DNA from: an uncultured Bacilli bacterium
GTDB taxonomy: Bacteria > Bacillota_I > Bacilli_A > RF39 > UBA660
DNA length: 49,698 nt
NCBI GenBank assembly: GCA_934101495.1
Contig: CAKORG010000007.1
Location: forward strand, 1-49,698
Direction of reading: 5' to 3'
How positions within the stretch are numbered: the stretch's first letter is position 1; each line of letters begins with the position of its first letter. The notes beneath the pieces are model-generated. The model was not told the origin of the DNA and did no database searches. It worked only from the letters and a program-made list of their open reading frames with translations. Below, one piece after another: positions 25,579-32,915 of this stretch. The translations under genes and the position numbers were made by a program.

Positions 25579-26121
25579 ATGGGAAAAATTATAGCAATTG
25601 TTGGTATGTGTGGCAGTGGAAAATCCATTGCCTCTGAATATTTAGAAAATATAGGTTATAAAAAGGTATATTTTGGTGGAGTTACAATGGATAAACTAAA
25701 AGAAGAAGGTTTAGAAATTACTCCAGAAAATGAAAGTATGATGAGACAAAGGCTGAGAAAAGAACTAGGAATGGGAGCTTATGCTATAGTACTTCTTCCT
25801 AAAATCAAAGAACTTTCTAAGAATAATAACGTAGTACTAGATGGTCTATATTCATGGGATGAATTAGAAATTTTGGAAAAAGAATTTAAATTAACAAGTA
25901 TTGCAATTGTTGCAGATAAAAAGGTACGTTATGATAGACTTTCAGTAAGACCTCACAGATCATACACAAACGAAGAAGCTAAAACAAGAGATATTTCTGA
26001 AATAGAAACAGCTGCCAAAGGTGGCCCAATAGCTTATGCTGATTATTTTATATTAAATAATGGTACAATTGAAGAGTTTCATGAAAGATTGGAAGAAATA
26101 CTTAAAAATATAAAGGAGTGA
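25579..26121 (+). CDS. P-loop kinase-like protein (UPF0200/dephospho-CoA-kinase-like)
   Basis: Start ATG 25579 behind AGAGGTG (180 aa). Walker A is GMCGSGKS at residues ~9-16. VVLDGLYSWDELEIL, the IVADKKVRYDRL loop with an Arg lid, the IETAAKGGPIAYADYFI stretch and NNGTIEEF at the end follow the order seen in the UPF0200/nucleotide-kinase-like group, best known from archaea. Substrate unknown. It lies 8 bases after asnS's stop and 7 before gatC, so part of the same operon. Cytosolic. Confidence 0.7.
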   Translation: MGKIIAIVGMCGSGKSIASEYLENIGYKKVYFGGVTMDKLKEEGLEITPENESMMRQRLRKELGMGAYAIVLLPKIKELSKNNNVVLDGLYSWDELEILEKEFKLTSIAIVADKKVRYDRLSVRPHRSYTNEEAKTRDISEIETAAKGGPIAYADYFILNNGTIEEFHERLEEILKNIKE

Positions 26122-26128
26122 GATACTT

Positions 26129-26428
26129 TTGAGTAAATTTACAAAAGAAATGGTAGATATGTATGCCGATAAATTACTTATTGGTCTTACAGAAGAAGAA
26201 AATAAAATGGTTTTAGACGAGTTTGATATCATAGAAAAGTCAATGGAATTAATTGCAAACATTCCTGGTATTGAAAGTGTTGAACCTCAGACTCATGCAT
26301 TAGACGATTTTTCTTTTACTTTAAGAGAAGATATTGCCGAAGAAAGTACTCCTATAGATGAACTTTTACAAAATTGTGATGCTGTAGAAGATAATTTTGT
26401 AAGTGTACCTAAGGTGGTGGGAGAATGA
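26129..26428 (+). CDS. gatC: Asp/Glu-tRNA(Asn/Gln) amidotransferase subunit C
   Basis: Small subunit that stabilises the GatA-GatB interface. TTG start at 26129, confirmed by AAGGAGTGAG upstream. 99 residues, with the family pattern of an N-terminal helical pair (LTEEENKMVLDEFDIIEKSM) and a C-terminal extended strand (VEDNFVSVPKVVGE). The ATGA overlap with gatA ties the two in translation. Confidence 0.9.
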   Translation: MSKFTKEMVDMYADKLLIGLTEEENKMVLDEFDIIEKSMELIANIPGIESVEPQTHALDDFSFTLREDIAEESTPIDELLQNCDAVEDNFVSVPKVVGE

Positions 26429-27882
26429 AAAAAGCAGGTATTGTTAAATTACATGAAATGTTAATAAATAAAGAAATTACTAGTAAAGAATTAATAGATG
26501 AAGCAATTTTAAACTCTAAACAGCTACAAGAAATATGCAATCCATTTGTAACTATTTTAGACGATGCTAAAGAAACAGAAATAACAGAAAATTTACTTTC
26601 TGGTATTCCTTATGGAATAAAAGATAATTATTCAACCAGAGATATATTAACAACTGGTTCGAGTAATACTTTAAAAAATTATATTCCATTTTTTGATGCC
26701 ACCGCAGTTAAAAATTTAAAGAAATGTGGAGCAGTAGCTGTAAATAAAACTGTATTAGATGAATTTGGTATGGGTGGAACTGGAACAACTGGACATACTG
26801 GGATTGTAAGAAATCCTTGGGATACAAAAAGAATGTGTGCTGGTTCATCAAGTGGAAGTGCGGCCGCAGTTGCAGCTGGTGTTTATCCATACGCTCTGGG
26901 CAGTGATACTGGTGACTCAATTCGTAAACCGGCAGCATTTTGTGGTATTGTGGGATACAAACCCACTTATGGTATGATTTCTAGATATGGATTATTTCCT
27001 TTTGCATCAAGCTTAGATACTTGTGGTGTTCTTGCTAGAAGTGTCGAAGATGCAGCAATAGTTGTTGACGCTATGAAAGGAATAGATGAAAATGACCAAA
27101 CAAGCTGGGATTCAAGTAATATCAATTTATATCGAGATTTAAATACTGATGTAAAGAATAAAAAACTATTTTTCATAAAAGAAATATGCAATATTGAAAA
27201 TTATAATAATCCTTCCCAAATGTTGAAAAAACATTTAGAAAACTTTAAGGAAACCCTTGAAATAGCACAAAAGATAGGAATGACAGTTGATGAGATCTCA
27301 ATTGATAAAACATTACTAAATGCTATCCCAAGTGTCTATGTATGTTTATCATGTGCCGAAGCAACAAGTAATATGTCTAATTTAACGGGCATATCATTTG
27401 GTCCTCGAGGTAATGGAGACAAAGTCTTAGAAATGATGAAAGACTATCGTACAAAAGGCTTTTCTCCATTAATTAAAAGAAGATTTGTAATTGGATCTTA
27501 TGTTCTTCAAAAAGAAAATCAAGAAAGATACTTTTTAAATGCTGCTAGAGTAAGAAGACTAATTACTAATAAATTTAAAGAACTATTTAAAAAGTATGAT
27601 GGACTAATAATGCCAGTTTCTAGCGGAATAGCACCTCTTTTAGAAGAATCAAAAGAAATGGTTAGCTCAAACGAAATATCAGTTCTAGAAAACCATTTAC
27701 AAATAGGTAACTTTGGTGGCTTCCCATCAATTACAATTCCAAATGGCTTTATTAATAATTTGCCTGTTGGTGTTAATATTACATGCAATTGTTATGAAGA
27801 TCAAAAAGTTCTAAATATTGCTAAAGCATTGGAAGATGAAATGGACTATAAAGATATGATCGCGGAGGTACCAAATGAATAA
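26425..27882 (+). CDS. gatA: Asp/Glu-tRNA amidotransferase subunit A
   Basis: Amidase-signature glutaminase that supplies ammonia for Gln-tRNA(Gln) or Asn-tRNA(Asn) synthesis. The Ser-cisSer-Lys triad is intact: Lys66 (GIKDN), Ser141 (AGSSSG) and the nucleophile Ser165; their spacing equals that in S. aureus GatA. The nucleophile loop reads DTGDSIRKP, with Asp in place of the usual Gly. The length, 485 aa, is normal. Start ATG 26425 overlaps gatC; the last 8 bases overlap gatB. Confidence 0.96.
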   Translation: MKKAGIVKLHEMLINKEITSKELIDEAILNSKQLQEICNPFVTILDDAKETEITENLLSGIPYGIKDNYSTRDILTTGSSNTLKNYIPFFDATAVKNLKKCGAVAVNKTVLDEFGMGGTGTTGHTGIVRNPWDTKRMCAGSSSGSAAAVAAGVYPYALGSDTGDSIRKPAAFCGIVGYKPTYGMISRYGLFPFASSLDTCGVLARSVEDAAIVVDAMKGIDENDQTSWDSSNINLYRDLNTDVKNKKLFFIKEICNIENYNNPSQMLKKHLENFKETLEIAQKIGMTVDEISIDKTLLNAIPSVYVCLSCAEATSNMSNLTGISFGPRGNGDKVLEMMKDYRTKGFSPLIKRRFVIGSYVLQKENQERYFLNAARVRRLITNKFKELFKKYDGLIMPVSSGIAPLLEESKEMVSSNEISVLENHLQIGNFGGFPSITIPNGFINNLPVGVNITCNCYEDQKVLNIAKALEDEMDYKDMIAEVPNE

Positions 27883-29305
27883 ATATAAAGCAGTTATTGG
27901 ACTTGAAATGCATTGTGAAATGAAAAGTAATTCTAAAGTTTTCTCTAGTGCACGAAATGATTTTAGTGAACTTGCTAATATAAATGTTAGACCAGTTGAT
28001 ATGGCTTTTCCAGGGACACTTCCGGTTTTAAATAAAGAATGTGTTAGAAAGGCAATACTTGCATCTCTTATTTTAGGTTGTAAGGTTCCAGAGTACATGT
28101 ACTTCGACCGTAAAAACTATTATTATCCAGATTTACCAAAAGGATATCAAATAACGCAAATGCATGATCCAGTTGGAACAAATGGTAGTGTAACTATTGA
28201 TTGTGGTTCCTATGAAAAAGAAATAAAAATACATGATATACATTTAGAAGAAGATTCTGCATCTATGGATCATTTTAGTGATGTATCATTAATCAATTAT
28301 AATAGAGCTGGAGTACCTCTTTTAGAACTTGTAACAGAACCATGTCTATCCAGTGCTGAAGAAGCCGTTGCATTTCTTGAAGAAATTCGTAAAATATATC
28401 AATATGCAGATATTTCTGAAGCAGATACTAAAAAAGGCCAAATAAGATGCGATGTAAACGTATCAATAATGGAAGAGGGAAGCACAGAATTAGGTACAAA
28501 AGTTGAAGTTAAAAATGTAAACTCATTTGGTAATGTATATGATACTATTAACTACGAAATTGAAAGACAAAGTAAGTTAAAAGATGAAGATAGATATGAT
28601 GAAGTAGTTCAAGAAACAAGAAGATTTGATGAAGAAACAGGAACTACGATTAGAATGCGTACAAAAGCTGATGCCATCGACTATAAATACTTTGTAGAAC
28701 CAAATATTCCTAAGTATAAGATTGATAAAACTTGGGTAGAAGAAATAAAAAAGAATATCCCAGAATTACCTAGAGAACGAAAGAAAAAATATATAGAAGA
28801 TTATGGACTTAGTGAGTATGATGCAAATATTATCATAAAGACAAAAGATTATGCAGACTATTATGAAGAATGTATTTCTCTTGGAATAGATAAAAAACAA
28901 GCAGCTAATTACTTAATAGTAAATATAATTGCTTATTTAAATAGAGAACTTATTAGTTTAAAGGATTTTTATTTAAAACCAGAATATTTAAAACAAATAT
29001 TAGATGAACTTGAAAAAGGTAATATTTCTTCAAAACAAGCTAAAGAAATATTTAATAAATCTATCGAAGAAAATAAAGAACCTAAGAACTTTATAAGTAA
29101 GGAAAATAATCAAATAAGTGATACTAATGAGCTTAACAATATTATTGATACTATTTTAAACAATAATAATTCACAAGTAGAAGCTTATAAATCAGGTAAA
29201 ACAAATCTATTTGATTATTTTGTTGGTCAAGTAATGAAAGAAACAAAAGGTAAAGCAAACCCAACAATAACTAAAGAAATATTAAAAGGCAAGCTAGATA
29301 ACTAA
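27875..29305 (+). CDS. gatB: Asp/Glu-tRNA amidotransferase subunit B
   Basis: Kinase/tRNA-binding subunit that phosphorylates the misacylated aminoacyl-tRNA and transfers ammonia. Family blocks: YKAVIGLEMHCEM at the start, ALPGTLP-type MAFPGTLPVLN, YYYPDLPKGYQITQ, RAGVPLLELVTEP and VSIMEEGSTELGTKVEVKN. A helical tail and YqeY-like domain follow, ending with GQVMKETKGKANP. The length, 476 aa, is normal. ATG 27875 behind GGAGGTA; overlaps gatA by 8 bases. Confidence 0.96.
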   Translation: MNKYKAVIGLEMHCEMKSNSKVFSSARNDFSELANINVRPVDMAFPGTLPVLNKECVRKAILASLILGCKVPEYMYFDRKNYYYPDLPKGYQITQMHDPVGTNGSVTIDCGSYEKEIKIHDIHLEEDSASMDHFSDVSLINYNRAGVPLLELVTEPCLSSAEEAVAFLEEIRKIYQYADISEADTKKGQIRCDVNVSIMEEGSTELGTKVEVKNVNSFGNVYDTINYEIERQSKLKDEDRYDEVVQETRRFDEETGTTIRMRTKADAIDYKYFVEPNIPKYKIDKTWVEEIKKNIPELPRERKKKYIEDYGLSEYDANIIIKTKDYADYYEECISLGIDKKQAANYLIVNIIAYLNRELISLKDFYLKPEYLKQILDELEKGNISSKQAKEIFNKSIEENKEPKNFISKENNQISDTNELNNIIDTILNNNNSQVEAYKSGKTNLFDYFVGQVMKETKGKANPTITKEILKGKLDN

Positions 29306-29322
29306 TACCAGCTTGTCTTTAT
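29288..29322 (+). terminator. Terminator of the gat operon
   Basis: GGCAAGCT (29288-29295) pairs (one G-U) with AGCTTGTC (29310-29317), then TTTATTT. It overlaps the stop codons of gatB and the convergent small gene. Confidence 0.7.
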
Positions 29323-29477
29323 TTATTTCCTATTGCATCCTTTTCTTTGTTAATTGCTTCTTTAATCAAAAACTCAATTTCTTTATTAACGCTCCTTGAA
29401 TGTTTATCTGCAAGTTTCTTTAATTCTTCCATTAATTCCTCATCAATCCTAAGAGGATATGGATTTATAGTTTTCAA
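29319..29477 (-). CDS. Ribbon-helix-helix (Arc/CopG-type) DNA-binding protein
   Basis: 52 residues, read on the minus strand from a TTG at 29477 behind AAGGAAGTGAT. The sequence has an N-terminal strand (PYPLRID) then two helices (ELMEELKKLADKHS and SVNKEIEFLIKEAI), the classic ribbon-helix-helix layout with the turn at RSVNK. It ends at 29319, inside the gatB terminator. Divergently placed ~190 bases from the surface-protein gene, with a 22-bp palindrome between them. Likely a dimeric repressor controlling itself and/or that gene; this is an inference. Confidence 0.8.
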   Translation of the reverse strand: MKTINPYPLRIDEELMEELKKLADKHSRSVNKEIEFLIKEAINKEKDAIGNK

Positions 29478-29506
29478 TTTATATCACTTCCTTTTCATGT
29501 TTAAAT

Positions 29507-29558
29507 GATATCAATTTGGTCTAATTTTTACTAGTAATCAATTTGATATCAAATTGAT
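29507..29558. promoter_or_regulatory. Operator-like palindrome and extra half-site
   Basis: Perfect 22-bp palindrome at 29537-29558 (ATCAATTTGAT and its mirror). A related half-site GATATCAATTTG lies at 29507-29518, differing at one base from GATATCAAATTG in the palindrome. These sit between the divergent ribbon-helix-helix gene and the surface-protein gene, where a repressor operator would be expected. Confidence 0.65.
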
Positions 29559-29668
29559 ATTTACATAACTTCTTTTTTGTAGTAAAATTAAAAAGTAAGA
29601 TAGATTATACAATATATGACAATTATTTCATACAACATTTGTTATGATATTAAAAAAGGATGATTTAA

Positions 29669-30967
29669 ATGAAAAAACATACAAAACTATTTATAATATT
29701 AGGAATATTTTTAACTTTATTTGTATCACTTATCCTAATAAAAAATAATAAAGTTAATAATATTTATGAGAAAACAAGTAATAATAGAGAGATTAAAAAG
29801 TCGTTTTCTAATGGTCTAGCCCTGATGATTGAAACGGAAGCAAAATCAGGTAATTATGAACTTACAACAGCTAGTAGTTGGCCAACAGAAGGTTATGTTT
29901 TTAATAGTAAATTATCAAAGTGTGAAAATGGTAGTGAACTTTCATGGGATGATACAAATAAAAAGGTACTCATGAGTGGAAATGTATCAGATAAGTGTTA
30001 TGTGTATTTTGATATATATGTACCACCAACAATTGCAGATTTTTGTAGTAGTGGAGATACACTTGCCACTTGTGTTAAAAATTTTGGTGACCAAGGCTCT
30101 GAAATTTCAAACATATATATTCACAATTCTAGCTTAACAAATGGAGCAGGAGACAATAGTTATAGATATGCTGGAGCAAGTGAAAACGTCGATAACTTTG
30201 TATGTTTTGGTTCAAATGAAACATCATGCCCAACAGATAACTTATATAGAATAATTGGAGTATTCGGAGACCAAGTAAAACTAATTAAGTATGATTATGC
30301 AAATAGTAATTTACTAGGAACAGATGGAGGTTATAGTACGTATACATCTTCAAAAAGTAGTTCTTCATACTATAAGGGAGAATTAGCAACAATAAATGAA
30401 TATCATTGGAATAACTCACCAGGAAAGAACACATGGAGTGAGTCAGAATTAAACAAAACCAATTTGAATAAAAATTATATAGCATATTTGAATAATGTAG
30501 ACACGAAGTGGGCACAAAAGATAGCCACAACAACATGGAAAGTCGGAGGGAATAAATATGCGAATATTGTAGCATCAGTACCAGCAGGAGCATATCAAAA
30601 TGAAGTAGTACATCCAGTAACGACAAATACAACAGATAATGCAAAAGAATATACGGCAAAAATCGGATTAATGTATGTATCTGACTATGGATTCGCGGCA
30701 GCACCAAACGCGTGGACATTGACAATGAAAAATTATAATAATACAACAGTAACAAGTACGAATTGGATTTATATGGGATTATTTGAACATACTATTTCCC
30801 GTGCTGCGGGCGATTCATTCTATGTGATCTCTATGGATGGCACTGGCAAATTTCACGAAGGCCGCGCGGAAAACAGCGGTGGGTGCCGCCCGTCCTTCAA
30901 TCTTGAGTCTTCCGTAACCTATGTATCGGGGAGTGGCAGTGCCAGCGACCCGATGGTAATAAACTGA
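29669..30967 (+). CDS. Surface-anchored/secreted protein with C-terminal variable domain (full-length)
   Basis: 432 residues: a signal peptide or anchor helix (about residues 6-24, KLFIILGIFLTLFVSLILI), a small module with paired cysteines (ELTTASSWPTEGYVF to DKCYVYF), then the family domain: DNSYRYAGA, NLYRIIGVFG, GLMYVSDYGFAAAP, NWIYMGL and CRPSFNL. The last ~60 codons are strikingly GC-rich (bases 30801-30900 are 57% G+C), unlike the AT-rich start of the same gene. No sortase signal, so N-terminally anchored or released. ATG 29669 behind AAGGATG. Probably controlled by the adjacent ribbon-helix-helix protein. Confidence 0.8.
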   Translation: MKKHTKLFIILGIFLTLFVSLILIKNNKVNNIYEKTSNNREIKKSFSNGLALMIETEAKSGNYELTTASSWPTEGYVFNSKLSKCENGSELSWDDTNKKVLMSGNVSDKCYVYFDIYVPPTIADFCSSGDTLATCVKNFGDQGSEISNIYIHNSSLTNGAGDNSYRYAGASENVDNFVCFGSNETSCPTDNLYRIIGVFGDQVKLIKYDYANSNLLGTDGGYSTYTSSKSSSSYYKGELATINEYHWNNSPGKNTWSESELNKTNLNKNYIAYLNNVDTKWAQKIATTTWKVGGNKYANIVASVPAGAYQNEVVHPVTTNTTDNAKEYTAKIGLMYVSDYGFAAAPNAWTLTMKNYNNTTVTSTNWIYMGLFEHTISRAAGDSFYVISMDGTGKFHEGRAENSGGCRPSFNLESSVTYVSGSGSASDPMVIN

Positions 30968-30970
30968 TTG

Positions 30971-31374
30971 ACGGACAGTTTTGAAAAATCATCGGTAAAG
31001 CCTGGGTAAAATGAGGTAAAAGTTCGGCCAATGTTGAACAATTTGCCCCTCTTTTTTTTGATGTATAAAGATGCTAAAATGCTATTAGAATGTTCCAAAA
31101 ACCACATTTTGTGCATATTTTTGATTAGGCGCAAAATTTATTGCATGTAAAAAAGGTATTGAGTTTTACGTAAATTTGGAATAGAAATTTTAAGAAATTC
31201 ACGAATTTTGTTTGTAATTTGTACTTGTGTATTGTATAATTTAGTCATGGCAACTTCTTTTTGTTTTTTGATATTATTATTTTAACATTAGAGTTGCAAT
31301 TTTTGAAAAGTTTTAGAACAATTTAGTTTAACAGGATAGTTATATCAAATTTTTAATTTATAAAAACTGTCCGT
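30971..31374. mobile_element. Noncoding segment bounded by 12-bp inverted repeats (MITE-like)
   Basis: ACGGACAGTTTT (30971-30982) is the exact reverse complement of AAAACTGTCCGT (31363-31374). The ~400 bases between hold no supported gene; one 71-codon minus-strand frame has no ribosome site. The left repeat begins 3 bases after the stop of the surface-protein gene. The left third is less AT-rich than the surroundings. No transposase and no clear target duplication were found, so a decayed non-autonomous element or an invertible segment are both possible. Confidence 0.5.
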
Positions 31375-31411
31375 AATTAAGTTTAATTGAATATTAGTGA
31401 AAGGAAAACAT

Positions 31412-31858
31412 ATGAATAAGAAAGTATTAATTGGTGTATTAATCTTAGTAGTTACTATAGCGTCTTTACTACTTGGAATGACAGCAGCTGGCTACTTTAC
31501 TAAACCTAAAGCTGTTGCAGAAGGTATTGTGGTATCGAAAAAAAATAATGAAAGTAAATTACTTACAAATTATGAGGATTATACCAAGCTCATGAAGGAA
31601 TATGATACTAGTGATTTTACTATTCTTACTAATAATAGTTTTGATACTAATGATTATATTGTTGACTTTATTAAATATAAAGACAGTCTAGAAATTGAAA
31701 ATATTAGCTTAGAAATAAATGATGATGGTGTAAAAATAGTATATGATGTAAATAAAGAAATTAAAAATAGCAATAAATATCTAATGTATTTTATACCAAT
31801 AGAAAAAGGTACATTAAGTAGCTTAAAAGTAACTAGTCAAGTATTTAATGAAAAATAA
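31412..31858 (+). CDS. Small membrane-anchored protein, unknown
   Basis: Start ATG 31412 behind AAAGGAAAA (148 aa). One N-terminal hydrophobic helix (about residues 5-25, VLIGVLILVVTIASLLLGMTAA) is followed by a soluble domain of ~120 residues, Lys/Asp/Asn-rich, with alternating strands. Probably exported and membrane-attached. No lipobox. Not recognised; monocistronic, ending at a strong terminator. Confidence 0.6.
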   Translation: MNKKVLIGVLILVVTIASLLLGMTAAGYFTKPKAVAEGIVVSKKNNESKLLTNYEDYTKLMKEYDTSDFTILTNNSFDTNDYIVDFIKYKDSLEIENISLEINDDGVKIVYDVNKEIKNSNKYLMYFIPIEKGTLSSLKVTSQVFNEK

Positions 31859-31908
31859 ATGTGAAACAAAATTGATGAAATAAAGCAAAAATGTTTCACA
31901 TTTTTACT
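31857..31908 (+). terminator. Terminator after the small membrane protein
   Basis: AAATGTGAAACA (31857-31868) pairs perfectly with TGTTTCACATTT (31892-31903), then T-rich. Loop 23 bases. Confidence 0.75.
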
Positions 31909-31945
31909 TTATTATGATAGAATATTGTTGAAATGGAGAATTATT

Positions 31946-32869
31946 ATGGAAAAAAATATGGAATTAATGACGCTTTTACGAAATAAAGAAGAGTTAGAAC
32001 ACGAATTACAAAAGTTAGTATATGGATCAATTGAGATTAGAGATAATAAGTATATATATGTTCATTATAGAGAAGCTGGTATTGTTTTAACCAATTATGT
32101 TGGAGAGTATTCAGATGAATTATATAATTTAATTTTAAACAATAATATTAAGTCTAAAATAATAAAAAAGCAAATTAAAGATATTAATAATAAATTAAAA
32201 AAGTTAAATTATATTGAAGAAGAAGTATCTGAAAGTGTTGGTAAAAATATAGATTTTGCTAAAAGGCATATAGTTGATACTATTTATAAGCAAGCTATTT
32301 TAGAAGGTATTGCCACTACTTATGCTGATACGGAAAATATTATTGAAGGTGGTAAAGTAAATGGTATGACTTCAGAAGATGTTTTAAAAATAATAAATTT
32401 AAAACATGCTTGGGAATTTATTCTTAATAAAAATACTATTTTAAGTAATACTAATTTTTCATTATTATGTCAAATTAATAAAATAGTAGAAGAAGGTTTT
32501 TATTATACTGCTGGAAAGGTTAGAAATACACCAGTTAATATTGGTGGTACTAGTTGGAAACCTGAATTACCAGTTGAAAGCGATATAAAAGAAGAGATAA
32601 ATGAGATATTAAATAAACAAAATGATGTTGTGGACATAGCTATTGAACTTTTATTATATACAATGAAAAAACAAATATTTATAGATGGAAATAAAAGAAC
32701 TTCTGTTATTTTTAGTAATCATTATTTAATTTCTAAAGGGAAAGGTATTATTACTATACCTGTTGAAATTATAGATGAATTTAAAAATATGCTTATAGAT
32801 TATTACGAAGGTAAAGATGAAAATAATATTAAAAAATTTATAAAAGAAAAATGTTATATAGAAATATAA
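31946..32869 (+). CDS. Fic-family protein with altered catalytic motif
   Basis: Start ATG 31946 behind TGGAG (307 aa). An N-terminal helical region (to about residue 90) contains charged Lys/Glu/Asn stretches; the Fic domain follows. The HPFxDGNGR motif reads QIFIDGNKR (Gln243 to Arg251): the catalytic His is Gln and the Pro is Ile. The loop and Asp-Gly-Asn-Lys-Arg remain. The region QAILEGIATTY, where an inhibitory [ST]xxxE[GN] motif is expected, lacks the Ser/Thr. Either a non-AMPylating or differently acting Fic, or a degenerate one. Upstream of the HerA-like gene, which has its own promoter. Confidence 0.75.
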   Translation: MEKNMELMTLLRNKEELEHELQKLVYGSIEIRDNKYIYVHYREAGIVLTNYVGEYSDELYNLILNNNIKSKIIKKQIKDINNKLKKLNYIEEEVSESVGKNIDFAKRHIVDTIYKQAILEGIATTYADTENIIEGGKVNGMTSEDVLKIINLKHAWEFILNKNTILSNTNFSLLCQINKIVEEGFYYTAGKVRNTPVNIGGTSWKPELPVESDIKEEINEILNKQNDVVDIAIELLLYTMKKQIFIDGNKRTSVIFSNHYLISKGKGIITIPVEIIDEFKNMLIDYYEGKDENNIKKFIKEKCYIEI

Positions 32870-32878
32870 TAATTTCTG

Positions 32879-32887
32879 TGATATAAT
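32879..32887 (+). promoter_or_regulatory. Extended -10 promoter for the HerA-like gene
   Basis: TG-A-TATAAT (32879-32887), 28 bases before ATG 32916. Confidence 0.5.
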
Positions 32888-32915
32888 TTATATATACTAA
32901 AGGGATGTGTGATAT

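Noticed and set aside
30285..30755. Minus-strand 156-codon frame within the surface gene
   Set aside because: Antisense shadow: composition is Leu/Tyr/Ser noise and the plus frame is clearly coding.
30919..31134. Minus-strand 71-codon frame in the IR-bounded insert
   Set aside because: No ribosome site, overlaps the surface gene end and matches nothing I recognise; could be a transposase fragment but unsupported.
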